Part shown: positions 48,617-64,000 of the stretch, piece by piece
Layout of the letters: the number at the start of each line of letters is the position of its first letter
Position numbering within the stretch: position 1 is the first letter of the stretch
Assembly: GCF_036711975.1 (NCBI RefSeq)
Contig: NC_091966.1
Location: forward strand, 2,797,501 to 2,861,500
Direction of reading: 5' to 3'
DNA: 64,000 nucleotides
Source of the DNA: Onthophagus taurus
Taxonomy: Eukaryota > Arthropoda > Insecta > Coleoptera > Scarabaeidae
Program-made: the position numbers and the translations under genes
Notes under the pieces: generated by a model
The model's input: the letters and a program-made list of their open reading frames with translations, nothing else
What the model was told of the DNA's origin: nothing
Databases searched by the model: none

Positions 48617-49623
48617 TATATAATTGTACATCCTTATATATTAAATATAAATAAAAATTTTTACTTACAGAGTATTCTTAAACTTTGTTTCTTGTTCAAA
48701 CAGGAATGATTACAAGGTTATAAAGTTTTCATTGATTTAAACTTGTAGATGTATCGGTAACGGTTAGAGTGAAATAGAAGTAGTTTGTAAAAAAAAGCAA
48801 ACGTGTTATGTTTTGAATTCTAATGAAGAAATTTTGTATTACCGACATTCGTTTCTATTTAAAAAATTTGTTTAAATACCCAAATTTTTTGATGAAAAAT
48901 GTTGTGAAATCGCTTTGGTTTTGAGATAAATCCAAATTTAAGAAACGTCTATTGTCGTAGTATTTGACATTCATTATGGCGCCAAGATATGATTTGTTGC
49001 AATTATACCAACTGAACGTTAACCGGAAAAAATTGTATTTTGGGGATAGAACGAATAAATGAGGTTAAATCTTGGTGTAATAATAACGTTACTTATTAAT
49101 TAATTAAATGATCAACAACTTTAAGATTGTTTATTAATAGAAAGCGATTTTTTACGTAAATATAAATAGTGATGTATTGGCAGTTCTGAAATCTTTGACA
49201 GTTATTTGCTTTTCTTTGCAGTCGCGAGGTGACAGCTGCTTGCGGTGTATTTTATTTGGTGTCGATTTCGCGTTTTGTGCAACATTCTGACTTTGTACCG
49301 GTGAAAAAATCCTTCGCGCTCAGGATGGGCCTTAAATTTTCAACGTACAGCTAGCTCCAGGCTAGAAAAGACGCTTACAACTCCCGGTCACGGAGTAACA
49401 ATTGTTGTGTAAGAGTTTTATCTGTAAATGTTTCTACGCTCAGGTTAAAATGGATAAATCGTTATGTAGTAAAAGTGTGATAAAATAATTTCAACGGCAA
49501 TGGCTGTCTGAATAGATCGTTTAGAGTCTCCGTTGATTTGTGTTACGTATTCTTTTTGCGGTTTGTTGTTGTTGTTGCCCCTCTCAGTTCAACATTTTAA
49601 TTTTTTCAACATCTCCACGAAAA
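48617..49623. promoter_or_regulatory. CC2D2A 3' flank and Aps 5' flank
   Basis: AATAAA at about 48648 is a candidate CC2D2A poly(A) signal. 49200-49623 is less AT-rich and probably holds the promoter and 5' UTR of the Nudix gene. No transposon protein. Confidence 0.45.
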
Positions 49624-52600
49624 ATGGTCAAAGAAAAACCGAATTCCATCCGTATTTACGACGACGAAGGCTTTAGGCGGCGTGCCGCCTGCATATGTGT
49701 TCGTTCTGATGAAGAGACTGAGGTATTAATATATACATACTATATTAATTAATCCATATGTCTCAGTTCAATAAGTTTTTAATCATTTACAACAGATTTT
49801 AATTTAGAGTCAAATTTGATTTGGATCGAGTAAGTTTTAATGTATTGTATTAGGTTTTGCTAGTGACATCTTCTCGTAAACCGGAAAGATGGGTTGTACC
49901 CGGCGGGGGAGTAGAACCGGAGGAAGAACCAAGCGTTACAGCCACCAGGGAAGTCCTCGAGGAAGCTGGAGTCGTTGGAAAATTGGGTCGAAGCCTTGGT
50001 GTTTTTGAGGTAACGAAATATTGCGATAGCGAGAGGATTTGAGTTTGATCATGATCTTAATTTTTTATTTTTTTTGAAAAATTCAAAAATCATGTGGCTT
50101 AAAAATCGACGTTTTGTGACGCAAGGCTAAACCCGAATGTTTTGACTTCTAGGTCTAGTGTTAGTTTTAGTGCAATAAAAATATGCAACATAGTGGTATC
50201 TTATGCTAACTAGCGCTACCTATCACTGTCACTAGAACTAACATTAGACCTAGAACTAGGAACATTCAAGCTTAGCCGTCCTAAGAGACGCACAGCTAAA
50301 CCCGAATGTTTTTGATTCCACAAAATATTCCACAATTTAATGCTAAACAACATTTAAAACTAGAACTAACACTAACGCCACGTCTCTCAAGACGCCTAAA
50401 CCCGAATAATTCTAATTCTAGGTCTTGTGTTAGTTCTAGTGATAGTGCTAGTGTAAAACTAGAACTAACACTAGACCTAGAACCAGAATCATTCGGATTT
50501 AACAGTCTTGAGAGACATGCAGCTAAATCCTAGTGTTTCTAGTTCTAGGTCTTGTGATAGTTCTAGTGATAGCGTAAAACTAGAACTAACACTAGATGGA
50601 GAACTAGAAACATTCGGGTTTAGCCCCGAATGTTTCTAAAAACTCTAAAAATGAAACAAAATATGAATTTTGCGCACGTTGTGGGTGAGCATTTTTAGAT
50701 TTCCGTTGCTACTTTGTTTAAAGATGTACAACAAAGAGACTTCCACCATATAACAGAATGCAGTTTACCCGTATCCAAATCTTTCCATATAAAACTGTTA
50801 GAAAATAATTGTTCTTTTGATTTATAATGGGCAATTTCAGTCATAACGTTTGCTACATTAGATCAATGCTGCAATGTTCTCGCCGTTACTGAGATGTTTT
50901 CCCATAATTTTTGGATCTAGTAAATTTGTTGCTAAGTGTAAAGGTATTACAGCCCTATCTCTTCGTGCTTTTAAAAGTGATAGAATTGGTTTTACTTCTA
51001 AAACAGGGCGGCATTCACATTGTAGTTGATCATTTAAATTTTGAAAATAGTCAACAAGATGAAAAATGCAAGGTTGGGAAGTTTGTACATTTTTCAAAAT
51101 TACTGAAATGGGATTCAAAATTGCGTTTAATATTTTCGTCTAGAGTACTTGTTACAGTTTCTGTTATAACCAACTCTTTTAAGTTTCTTATAGGGACTTT
51201 ACAGCATTATCAAAACACCGAACGCACATGCACAGATACATTCTAGCTCCTAGCGGTAATGTATGAAAAATTTGTTTGGTAATTTACAGTAAATTACGGT
51301 AAATATTTTGGTAATTTACTAAAACTAACAAGGAGATTGTTGTTCAATCCCGTTAGCAACAAGGACTAAGGTTCAATTCCAGGATAGGATCGTTAATAAA
51401 ATTCGCAATTATTTTTTTATGCCAATATTTCGCAATTAATAATTATTGCTTCATCAGGGCGTGATCAGTACAACATTAACAAAACAACGAAAAACTTTCT
51501 ATAAAACTTGACATCAAAAACACGTGTAACCAACAAACGTTAAAACACCTATGGTGCAAGCGGCTGCGTACAAAAGTGTAAAACAAACACTACAAACTAA
51601 AACTAACACTAGACCGAAAACTAGAAACATTTGGATTTAGCCGAGCGTCTCTCAAGACGGCTAAACCCGAATGATTCTAGTTCTAGGTCTTGTATTAGTT
51701 CTAGTACTAGTGCTAGTGTAAAACTAGAACTAACATTAGACCTAGAATTAGAAAGTTTCGAGATTAGCTGTGCGTCTGAAGCAGCTAGCGTTAATTGATA
51801 TGCAGCACTAGACCAAGAACTAGAATCATTCCGGTTTAGCCGTCTTAAGAAACGCACGGCTAAATCCGAATGTTTCTAGTTCTTGGTCTAGTGTTAGTTT
51901 TAGTGCAATAAAAAAATACAACATAGTGATATCTTATGTTAACTAGCGCTACCTATCACTAGAGCTAGAGCAGTCAATATTTTTGTGCAATATATTGTAC
52001 AATGTTATTTTGTGATTATCCTAGACGGCACAATATTATTGTTCAATATTTTCATTCCATATTCAGTTAACGTTTAGCACTTCTATAGTCAACATGTTAA
52101 GTGATAATTGATAATGATGCTATTTGTGTGGCCATTGCACTAGCTGTTTGTATAAAAAAGAAGAAAAACCGAAGATGGACACAAGATAAAAAAAAAATAG
52201 AAAAAAATACACACATGCAAATTTATTGAATGATCTGCGACTATTAGCTTTTCGAATCTTCCTGTGGCTAGATGGTACGCCATTTGACAAACTTGAAAAT
52301 GATTACAGCTGAAATCTGTAAAGAGAATACTATGGTGAGAGATGCTATTCCTCCAAACCAACGTATTTCTCCTTATATTTGGAAAGAAGTTGTTTCGTAC
52401 TGTTTGTTTTTTTTTTATTTGTATGATATTCTTCGCTTTTTATCTTCCACACCGAAGGTAAAGAGTGATATAGCTCTATAACCTCTAAAATAAACTTTCT
52501 CTCATCTTCCTTTGCTGGCGCTGTTTTCGATTCACCAGGTGAAGCTTTCCTCGTACTAGCTGAGATAGAACTGAGCTAATATTGCACAACACTACCTACA

Positions 52601-54355
52601 GTCGTTGCAATTTACTTCATATTGTGCAATTAAAATCAAACCCATTTTGATTTACTCAATATATTGCACAACTTTTCAATACTATCACCAAACGGTCAAT
52701 ATTATTATGCAATATCAAATATTGTACAATAATATTGACCATCTAGGAGCCGCTTAACACTAGACCCAGAACTAGAAACATTCGGATTTAGCATCACGTC
52801 TCTCAAGACTTGCGGAGAGATCCGTGCGGCTAAACCCGAATGTTTCTAGTTCTAGGTCTAGTGTTAGTTGTAGTTTTACACTAGCACTGTTACTAGAACT
52901 AACACAAGACCTAGAACTAGAATCATTCGGGTTTAGCCGCACGTCTCTCAAGACGGCTAAAGCCGAATGATTCTAGTTCTAGGTCTTGTGTTAGTTCTAG
53001 TGATAGTGCTAGTGTAAATCTACCACTAGAACTAGAAACATTCGGGTTTAGCCGCACGTCTCTCAAGACGGCTAAAGCCGAATGATTCTAGTTCTAGGTC
53101 TTGTGTTAGTTCTAGTGATAGTGCTAGTGTACATCTACAACTAACACTAGACCTAGAATTAGAAACATTCGGCTTTAGCCGTCTTGAGAGACATGCGGCT
53201 AAACCCGAATGATTCTAGTTCTAGGTCTTGTGTTAGTTCTACTAATAGTGTTAGTGTAAAACTAGAACTAACACTAGACCTAGAACTAAATATATTCAGG
53301 TTTAGCCGTCCTGAGAGACGTGCGGCTAAACCCGAATGTTTCTAGTTCTAGGTCTAGTGTTAGTTGTAGATTTACACTAGCACTATCACTAGAACTAACA
53401 CAAGACCTAGAACTAGAATCATTCGGCTTCAACCGTCTTGAAAGACGTGTGGCTAAACCCGAATGTTTCTAATTCTAGGTCTAGTGTTAGTTCCAGATTT
53501 ACACTAGCACTATCACTAGAACTAACACAAGACCTAGAACTAGAATCATTCGGATTTAGCCTCCGTCTCTCAAAACAACTAAACCCGAATGATTCTAGTT
53601 CTAGATCTTGTGTTAGTTCTAATGATAGTGTTAGTGTAAAACTAGAACTAACACTAGACCTAGAACTAGAAACTATCGGATTTATTTCAACCATAAAAAG
53701 TGACGTCACGTCGAAACTTTAAAGTGATTTTTCGGTAAGTTTTAAACTTTTACGTTTTTTTTTTTATTTGTGACAGCTTACTTGAGTGATTACCCGTCGA
53801 TTTAAAAAAAAAATGTCGATTTTTAAGCGACATGATGATTCTTGAATTATACCGTTTTTTTGTCCATGTGGAGTGCACATGTAATTGTTTTAAATTTTTT
53901 TTCGCAATATTGTGATCAAATGATAATTGAAATCACGTGTTGATTAATTCTAGAGATAAAGTCACCAAAAAGGCGAGATAAAAGTAATTTTTCTAATTAA
54001 AAATCGCGATGGTATTAATGTAATTGTGTTATTTAAGTCTTTATTGGAAGATTCCTATTTAAAAGGGAGATAAATTAATTGATTAAATAGATTCTAATTT
54101 TTTCTCGATAGATTTAATGTTACAGTGTAATTAATGAAATGATTTTGTGTTCTTTTAAAGAATCGCGAACATAAACATCGCACCGAAGTGTACGTGATGA
54201 CGGTAACGGAAGAGTTGGACGAATGGGAAGATTCGCGAGCGATCGGCAGAAAAAGACAATGGTTTACTATAGACGAGGCCCTCGAACAGCTGGCCCTGCA
54301 CAAGCCCGTGCAACGCCACTACCTTCAGCAGCTGAAACGCTCTAAATTGACATGA
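49624..54355 (+). CDS. Aps: Diphosphoinositol polyphosphate phosphohydrolase (Nudix; Aps/NUDT3 type)
   Basis: It hydrolyses inositol pyrophosphates such as PP-InsP5, and also diadenosine polyphosphates, in the cytosol. Exons: 49624-49722, 49854-50009 and 54161-54355 (TGA), all GT-AG, 149 aa. It starts MVKEKPNSIRIYDDEGFRRR. The Nudix box runs from GGGVEPEEEPS to TATREVLEEAGV (G-x5-E-x7-REVLEEAG), with the catalytic glutamates present. The third exon, HKHRTEVYVMTVTEELDEWE then GRKRQWFTIDEA and HKPVQRHYL, matches the DIPP family C-terminal half. Shorter than human DIPP1 (172 aa), lacking only its variable tail. The 4.15 kb intron 2 carries the hexamer-hairpin arrays. Confidence 0.94.
50120..50640. 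repeat. Hexamer-armed hairpin array (Aps intron 2, first block)
   Basis: About three to four hairpins in tandem, with loops such as GTCCTAAGAGACG and GTCTTGAGAGACAT and arms of CTAGAA, CTAACA and CTAGAC hexamers. The flank 50173-50225 (ATGCAACATAGTGGTATCTT) is shared with 51903-51963 and, inverted, 23484-23515. Confidence 0.85.
50641..51245 (-). pseudogene. hAT transposase C-terminal fragment
   Basis: The minus strand reads HLVDYFQNLNDQLQCECRP, then RRDRAVIPLHLATNLLDPKI and GKHLSNGENIAAL, the ...A..LDP...G..L....A pattern before the dimerisation region of hAT transposases. Short and broken. Confidence 0.5.
51421..51460 (-). ncRNA. Weak hammerhead-like motif
   Basis: On the minus strand: stem GCC/GGC, core CTGATGA, one unpaired A, stem II GCAAT/ATTGC around an 8-base loop, then GAAA and TATT. 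The layout resembles the three stronger motifs, but stem I has only three pairs and the stem III segment is two bases shorter. Just upstream on the plus strand, GGTTCAATTCC (51370-51380) resembles a tRNA B box, so a short SINE-like element is possible. Confidence 0.3.
51595..51965. repeat. Hexamer-armed hairpin array (second block)
   Basis: About two and a half hairpins. Arms such as AAACTAACACTAGACCGAAA and GATTCTAGTTCTAGGTCTTG flank GTCTCTCAAGACGG. It ends with the same non-hexamer flank seen at 50173. Confidence 0.85.
51970..52745 (+). mobile_element. PIF/Harbinger-like remnant
   Basis: The ends are rich in mirrored words: GTCAATATTTTTGTGCAATA at the left, and AATATTGTACAATAATATTG then ACC at the right. 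The plus strand at 52270-52365 reads NLKMITAEICKENTMVRDAI, PPNQRIS, the N-terminal block of PIF/Harbinger transposases. The catalytic domain is missing. Confidence 0.55.
52751..53685. repeat. Main tandem array of hexamer-armed hairpins
   Basis: About seven and a half hairpins in tandem, starting near 52751, 52905, 53021, 53140, 53264, 53395 and 53515, with a half unit at 53641. Each has an arm of hexamers (CTAGAA, CTAACA, CTAGAC, CTAGAA), then CATTCGGGTTTAGCC, a self-complementary loop (GTCTCTCAAGAC) and the mirrored arm. Units are joined by CACTAGCACTATCACTAG or its complement. Loop orientation flips between units. Open frames run through on both strands (LTLDLELESFGF-like repeats), but they are translations of the repeat. 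Confidence 0.92.
53686..54160. other. End of Aps intron 2
   Basis: AT-rich; no repeat or ORF recognised. The acceptor TTTTAAAG lies at 54153-54160. Confidence 0.5.
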
Positions 54356-55070
54356 TCGCGAGAAGACGATGACGACGACGTACGCTTACCTTTTACCTAC
54401 CTACTCCCCTTTACTGTCGGAAATACATATGCTTTTAAGGTTTCGTGGGTTACGTAAAGTAAAAAAAATAATTAATAAATAACGAGTTTTTCATTTTGTA
54501 TGCGACATTAATGTGAGAAGATATTTTAATTAAATTTGTAGTACATATACAATGATTTCCGCAATAACACGCTCTCCGTTACTACTCCGACGGCGTTTTA
54601 TTTATTATTACGGTCATTACTCTTTTACGGTTACTCTTTCTCGCGTCCTTAACGACTTTATTTTACCTTTATTATGCAACGATGAATCTATATACAATAA
54701 AAGAGAACTTGTACCATTTTTCTTTTTGTTTCAGTCATATTCTTCTCTTAATTTTTAACCCCAAAAAAATTAATGCAGCATAGGCAACCAAATTTACACC
54801 ATTTCAATTAAAATCACTATCTACGTTATTTTATTTCGACATCATTATAAAAATATCATTATCATTTAAAAAATAATATTATTTATACTTTTAAATATTA
54901 TTAATCACACTCAATTAAAAATTTATAAATAATTCAGTAATATTTCGTTTTAGTAATAGATGTCACTAATGCGCAACTGTCAAGTCAACCTAAATAAAAT
55001 TACAGGTTATGTTTGGTTAAAAAACGTTACGCTACGTTTTTCGTTTTTTAAATAAAATAGTGTTTAAAAA
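54356..55070. promoter_or_regulatory. Aps 3' flank and DHX38 promoter region
   Basis: Candidate poly(A) signals for Aps are AATAAA at about 54474 and 54697. The DHX38 promoter must lie between there and 55071, with both genes on the same strand. No transposon. Confidence 0.45.
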
Positions 55071-61130
<6,060 letters not shown>

Positions 61131-63197
61131 TTTGAGGAAAATGGAAAAAAGCAAAATAGGTAAATTTAACATAATCTTTATTTTTGGGGTTATGCACAAT
61201 ATCACAAAGTTGAAGTAAAATATTTTGAGATACAGTGCAAGGTATGTAAGCTTGAATCTTGCTAAAATGTTAAATTCTCAGCTTGTTATAGTCCTAAGCA
61301 TCACGTCATGTGTCTCGTTTATTCTAACTTGTCTCCTGTTCTAATGTTGAATCAATTTTCTATTATGTTAGAGGTAATCTATGACACAGTTAAGTAAATC
61401 TATTCTGATGTGCGTTCTATGAGTAATAAGCATGAATATGTGGTATGAAGTGACTCAAAATAATTAATAAATTAAATGATGAGAATATACTCCTAAAAAA
61501 GGAAAATACAGAACTATTAGGTGATGTTATCAAATCTTGAATAGTGTTATAGGTGTGCCTATAATTCTTTTGATAAGGTATGCTGTTCCAAAGTATATCC
61601 TGGTCCATTTGTATACTCGTCTCAGGCGAGATAACATCTTAAGGACCGCTAAACTCAAAAGAAAATTACTGCTGGGCGATTCACCTTGTTCTGCCCGATC
61701 TTTTAATGCTAAACAGAAAAAAATATGTATGGACCATATGTAAAATACATATGCGGGAAAGTGATAGGGGTAGGATGACGGTACTCTGTTTGCTGGATTA
61801 TTCCAAGGCATTTGACACAGTTGATCATGAAACACTCTCAGCAATACTAGGTTATATTGGTTTTGAATATAATGCAAAAAAGTTGTTAAATGATTTTCTA
61901 ACAGGTAGAGAACAGGCAGTATCGGTAGGGGTTGATTGCTCTGATTTCCTGGAAGTGAGATCGGGGGTGCCGCAGGGATCGACTCTTTCGCCTATTTTGT
62001 ATGCATTATACACATCAAATTTTATCAAATCCATTTCACATTGTAAGGCGCACTTTTACGCAGACGACACCCAGCTGTACTATTCCTTCCCTCCGTCTGA
62101 GGTGGTTAAAGCGGGTATAGATATAAATAGTGATTTGCAAGCTTTATGTGATATTTCCGACCGCCATGGGCTTCATATAAATCAGAGTAAGTCTCTTGCC
62201 ATTGTTTTCGGTCCAAAGAGCCTCAGACAGCAAGTTGCAGACACCCTCCATCTATTTGTGAACAATGAACCGTTACAATTCCATAAAACAGTACGAAACT
62301 TGGGTGTCTTAATAGACGAGAATTTGACTTTTAATGATCACATCAACAAATGCATACAAAGGGCGTATGGGAGTTTGAAGGTTATCTACTCGAACAGACA
62401 TTATTTGAACCATAAAACAAGGAAATATCTCTGTGAAAGTCTGGTCCTCTCACTTTTTAACTATGCAGATGTTCTGTACTCTCCTTTTTTGTCCTATGTC
62501 TTAAAAGAAAAAATTCAAAAAACACAAAATTCCTGTATACGTTTACTGTTTGGTCTTCACCGAAGTGAACATGTAAGTGATAAGTTGCCGGAATTAAAAT
62601 GGTTAAACATGCAGGGAAGGAGGGTGCTGCACTCTGTATGCCTCTACCACCGGGTCCTCCATCTTTATAAGCCACCTTACCTCTATAACAAAATAAGTTT
62701 TCGCGGGGATGTACACACTGTAAATATTAGATTTAAAGGGAGATTATCTCCACCTATTTTTCATAAAGCTTTTTTCAAAAAGTCATTTTCCTATCAGATC
62801 GCTAAGACAATGAATGAACTTCCTCTTGAGTGGACAGTGTGTGCATCATTAATAACTTTTAAAAGACACGTGCTAAATTATTTGCATGGATGGCAGTGAC
62901 CTTCACGTTTGTAAAAATGGCTTTACATTTGCATAATGTTTTTTTTTTTGTTGTATGTTACAGTTAATGCGCATTCTATTAATGTTTAAATTCTCTATGG
63001 TATGGTGGAAGAACAACATGAGTTGAACCATGCCATAAGATTGTTCTCATGTATGAATCTTTTATGTTTTTTATTGGCAATTATTTAATTTTATTTACTG
63101 TTTATTTTTTGTTTTTTCTTCAATGATTTATTACAATGTTTTTTTTTTTGGTATGCTAGGAGAACAATAAAGCAGTTTATTATTATTATTATTATTA
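61131..63197 (+). mobile_element. 5'-truncated non-LTR retrotransposon (jockey/CR1-like)
   Basis: The plus strand encodes VLCLLDYSKAFDTVDHETLS, RSGVPQGSTLSPILYALYTS, catalytic YADD in AHFYADDTQLYYSF, FHKTVRNLGVLIDENLTFND and a long C-terminal region with HMQGRRVLHS-like text, ending at 62899 in an uninterrupted ~390-codon frame. The 3' UTR ends AATAAAGCAGTTTATTATTA, followed by an ATT repeat to about 63197. A second short open stretch upstream (61537-61743) is probably the preceding part of the ORF, after frameshift or deletion. The 5' boundary is approximate. Confidence 0.85.
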
Positions 63198-63214
63198 TAT
63201 GTATACATATTAGT

Positions 63215-63680
63215 ATGTTGGTTAACTTTGGGTGTTATTATATACTATCTCAGAAACTATAAGAGATACGAAAAAAGTAGGTGCGATGTCCCGGTCTCTT
63301 TTTTCTAGAGTAACCCAATCCCGCAAACACCAACCCTCTATCATCTTTTGTTTTTAAGTTATAGCCAAAAAGTCAAATTTACGTGATTTCAAAAAATGCT
63401 CATATTTCGTTTATTTTTGAAATTAGAGAAATGGGGTTGAAACGTTCTTAAGACACTTTTTTAAGTAGAATATACTGCCGTTGAAAAATTTAAAAAATAT
63501 TTGATGATTTTTGAGATACAACATAAAGTTGGGTTTTTTTAAATACAAACTATACTTGATTATGATGTTAATGAAAAGAGCATATTTTTAGCTTGATGAT
63601 GTATCGCATGTATGATGTATTTGCGGAAAATAAGCTTTAATTTTCAATTCCAAAATAGTAAGCGCTAGTAAGTTCAAAAT
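63215..63680. repeat. Diverged single arm related to the 36725-38142 fold-back
   Basis: Shares, in order, AGAAACTATAAGAG, AAAAAAGTAG, a TCTCTTTTTTCTAGA-like block, CATCTTTTGTTTTTAAG and GATTTTTGAGATA with the arm starting at 36725. Similarity is interrupted, and no mirrored arm is visible before 64000. Confidence 0.55.
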
Positions 63681-63931
63681 TTTGATTATAGTAGGCGGGT
63701 TCGGGCAGTAATTACTACCTAATTGCTATATGGTTTTGTACGAATATGACAGAAAATTGGTCTTGTACCATTATGCAGGATAAAGTTGGTTTTGTACCAA
63801 CGAATAAAAACTTTGAATAGTTGATTTAAATTTCTCAGTGTCTTATCCCTGACTTTGTTTACCAATAAAAAATGATTTGTAGATAAAGTTTGTTTATTAA
63901 AAATACAAAAAACATACTAATTAAGGAATAA
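63681..63931. other. Right-edge non-coding segment
   Basis: 63893-63898 gives AATAAA on the minus strand, a plausible poly(A) signal for the small coding end at 63932. GGTTTTGTACnAA-type words repeat at about 63731 and 63790. Nothing else. Confidence 0.35.
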
Positions 63932-64000
63932 TTACATATAACCAACAACTTCAGGAACTAAACAGTCACAGACTGTGTCATCTTCTTCTACTAAACTTAC
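63932..64000 (-). CDS. C-terminal end of an unidentified minus-strand ORF (partial)
   Basis: Reading the minus strand from the right edge gives 22 open codons, ending VCDCLVPEVVGYM and a stop at 63934-63932, with an AATAAA 34 bp beyond the stop. The acidic segment and terminal VVGY motif suggest a real C-terminus, perhaps of a transposon protein within DHX38 intron 5. It is too short to assign, and the open frame could be chance. Confidence 0.3.
   Translation of the reverse strand, partial: VSLVEEDDTVCDCLVPEVVGYM

Noticed and set aside
53419..53722. Overlapping ORFs on both strands with LELTQDLELESFGF-like repeats
   Set aside because: They are translations of the hexamer hairpin array and occur equally on both strands because the array is palindromic.
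61131..63197. Missing DHX38 exons
   Set aside because: The long ORF here is a non-LTR reverse transcriptase with YADD, not helicase sequence.

Overview
The window looks like nuclear DNA from an insect, probably a beetle (inferred from the style of the proteins and transposons; no marker proves the order). It is AT-rich, the genes have short GT-AG exons split by long introns, and most non-coding DNA is transposon debris, fold-back elements and satellites. There is no bacterial operon, CRISPR array or rRNA.

Six conserved single-copy genes were reconstructed exon by exon by following reading frame and splice sites. (1) delta-COP, minus strand, 3336-3996: only the first 149 codons are found. (2) Poly(A) polymerase, plus strand, 4618-17579: 8 exons, 630 aa, divergent from delta-COP across a 0.6 kb shared promoter region. 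(3) RAD50, minus strand, 24344-28192: 1282 aa with no intron in the coding region, convergent with poly(A) polymerase. (4) CC2D2A, a ciliary transition-zone protein, plus strand, 33532-48616: 11 exons, 1352 aa. (5) A diphosphoinositol-polyphosphate phosphohydrolase (Nudix; Aps/NUDT3 type), plus strand, 49624-54355: 3 exons, 149 aa. (6) The DEAH-box splicing helicase PRP16/DHX38, plus strand, 55071-60998: five exons, 645 codons, continuing past the right edge. These are housekeeping genes of unrelated pathways: vesicle coat, mRNA 3' processing, DNA repair, cilia, inositol pyrophosphate turnover and splicing.

The rest is repetitive. There is a dimeric ~181 bp satellite at the left edge and a 3 kb satellite with ~558 bp higher-order periodicity at 29.2-32.1 kb. 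Two hAT elements have target-site duplications (38189-40181 and 56525-60027), and there are several other hAT, pogo/Tigger and PIF/Harbinger remnants. Many 5'-truncated non-LTR retrotransposons occur, along with a striking number of inverted-repeat (fold-back) elements.

The most interesting signals are three. First, three fold-back elements (15.2, 20.8 and 57.5 kb) carry a compact hammerhead-ribozyme-like motif, intact in only one arm of each. Second, a dispersed and locally tandem family of ~120 bp hairpins has arms built of CTAGAA-like hexamers (main array 52751-53685). Third, a 1.4 kb fold-back inside a CC2D2A intron has 653 bp arms that differ at only one base that I could find.
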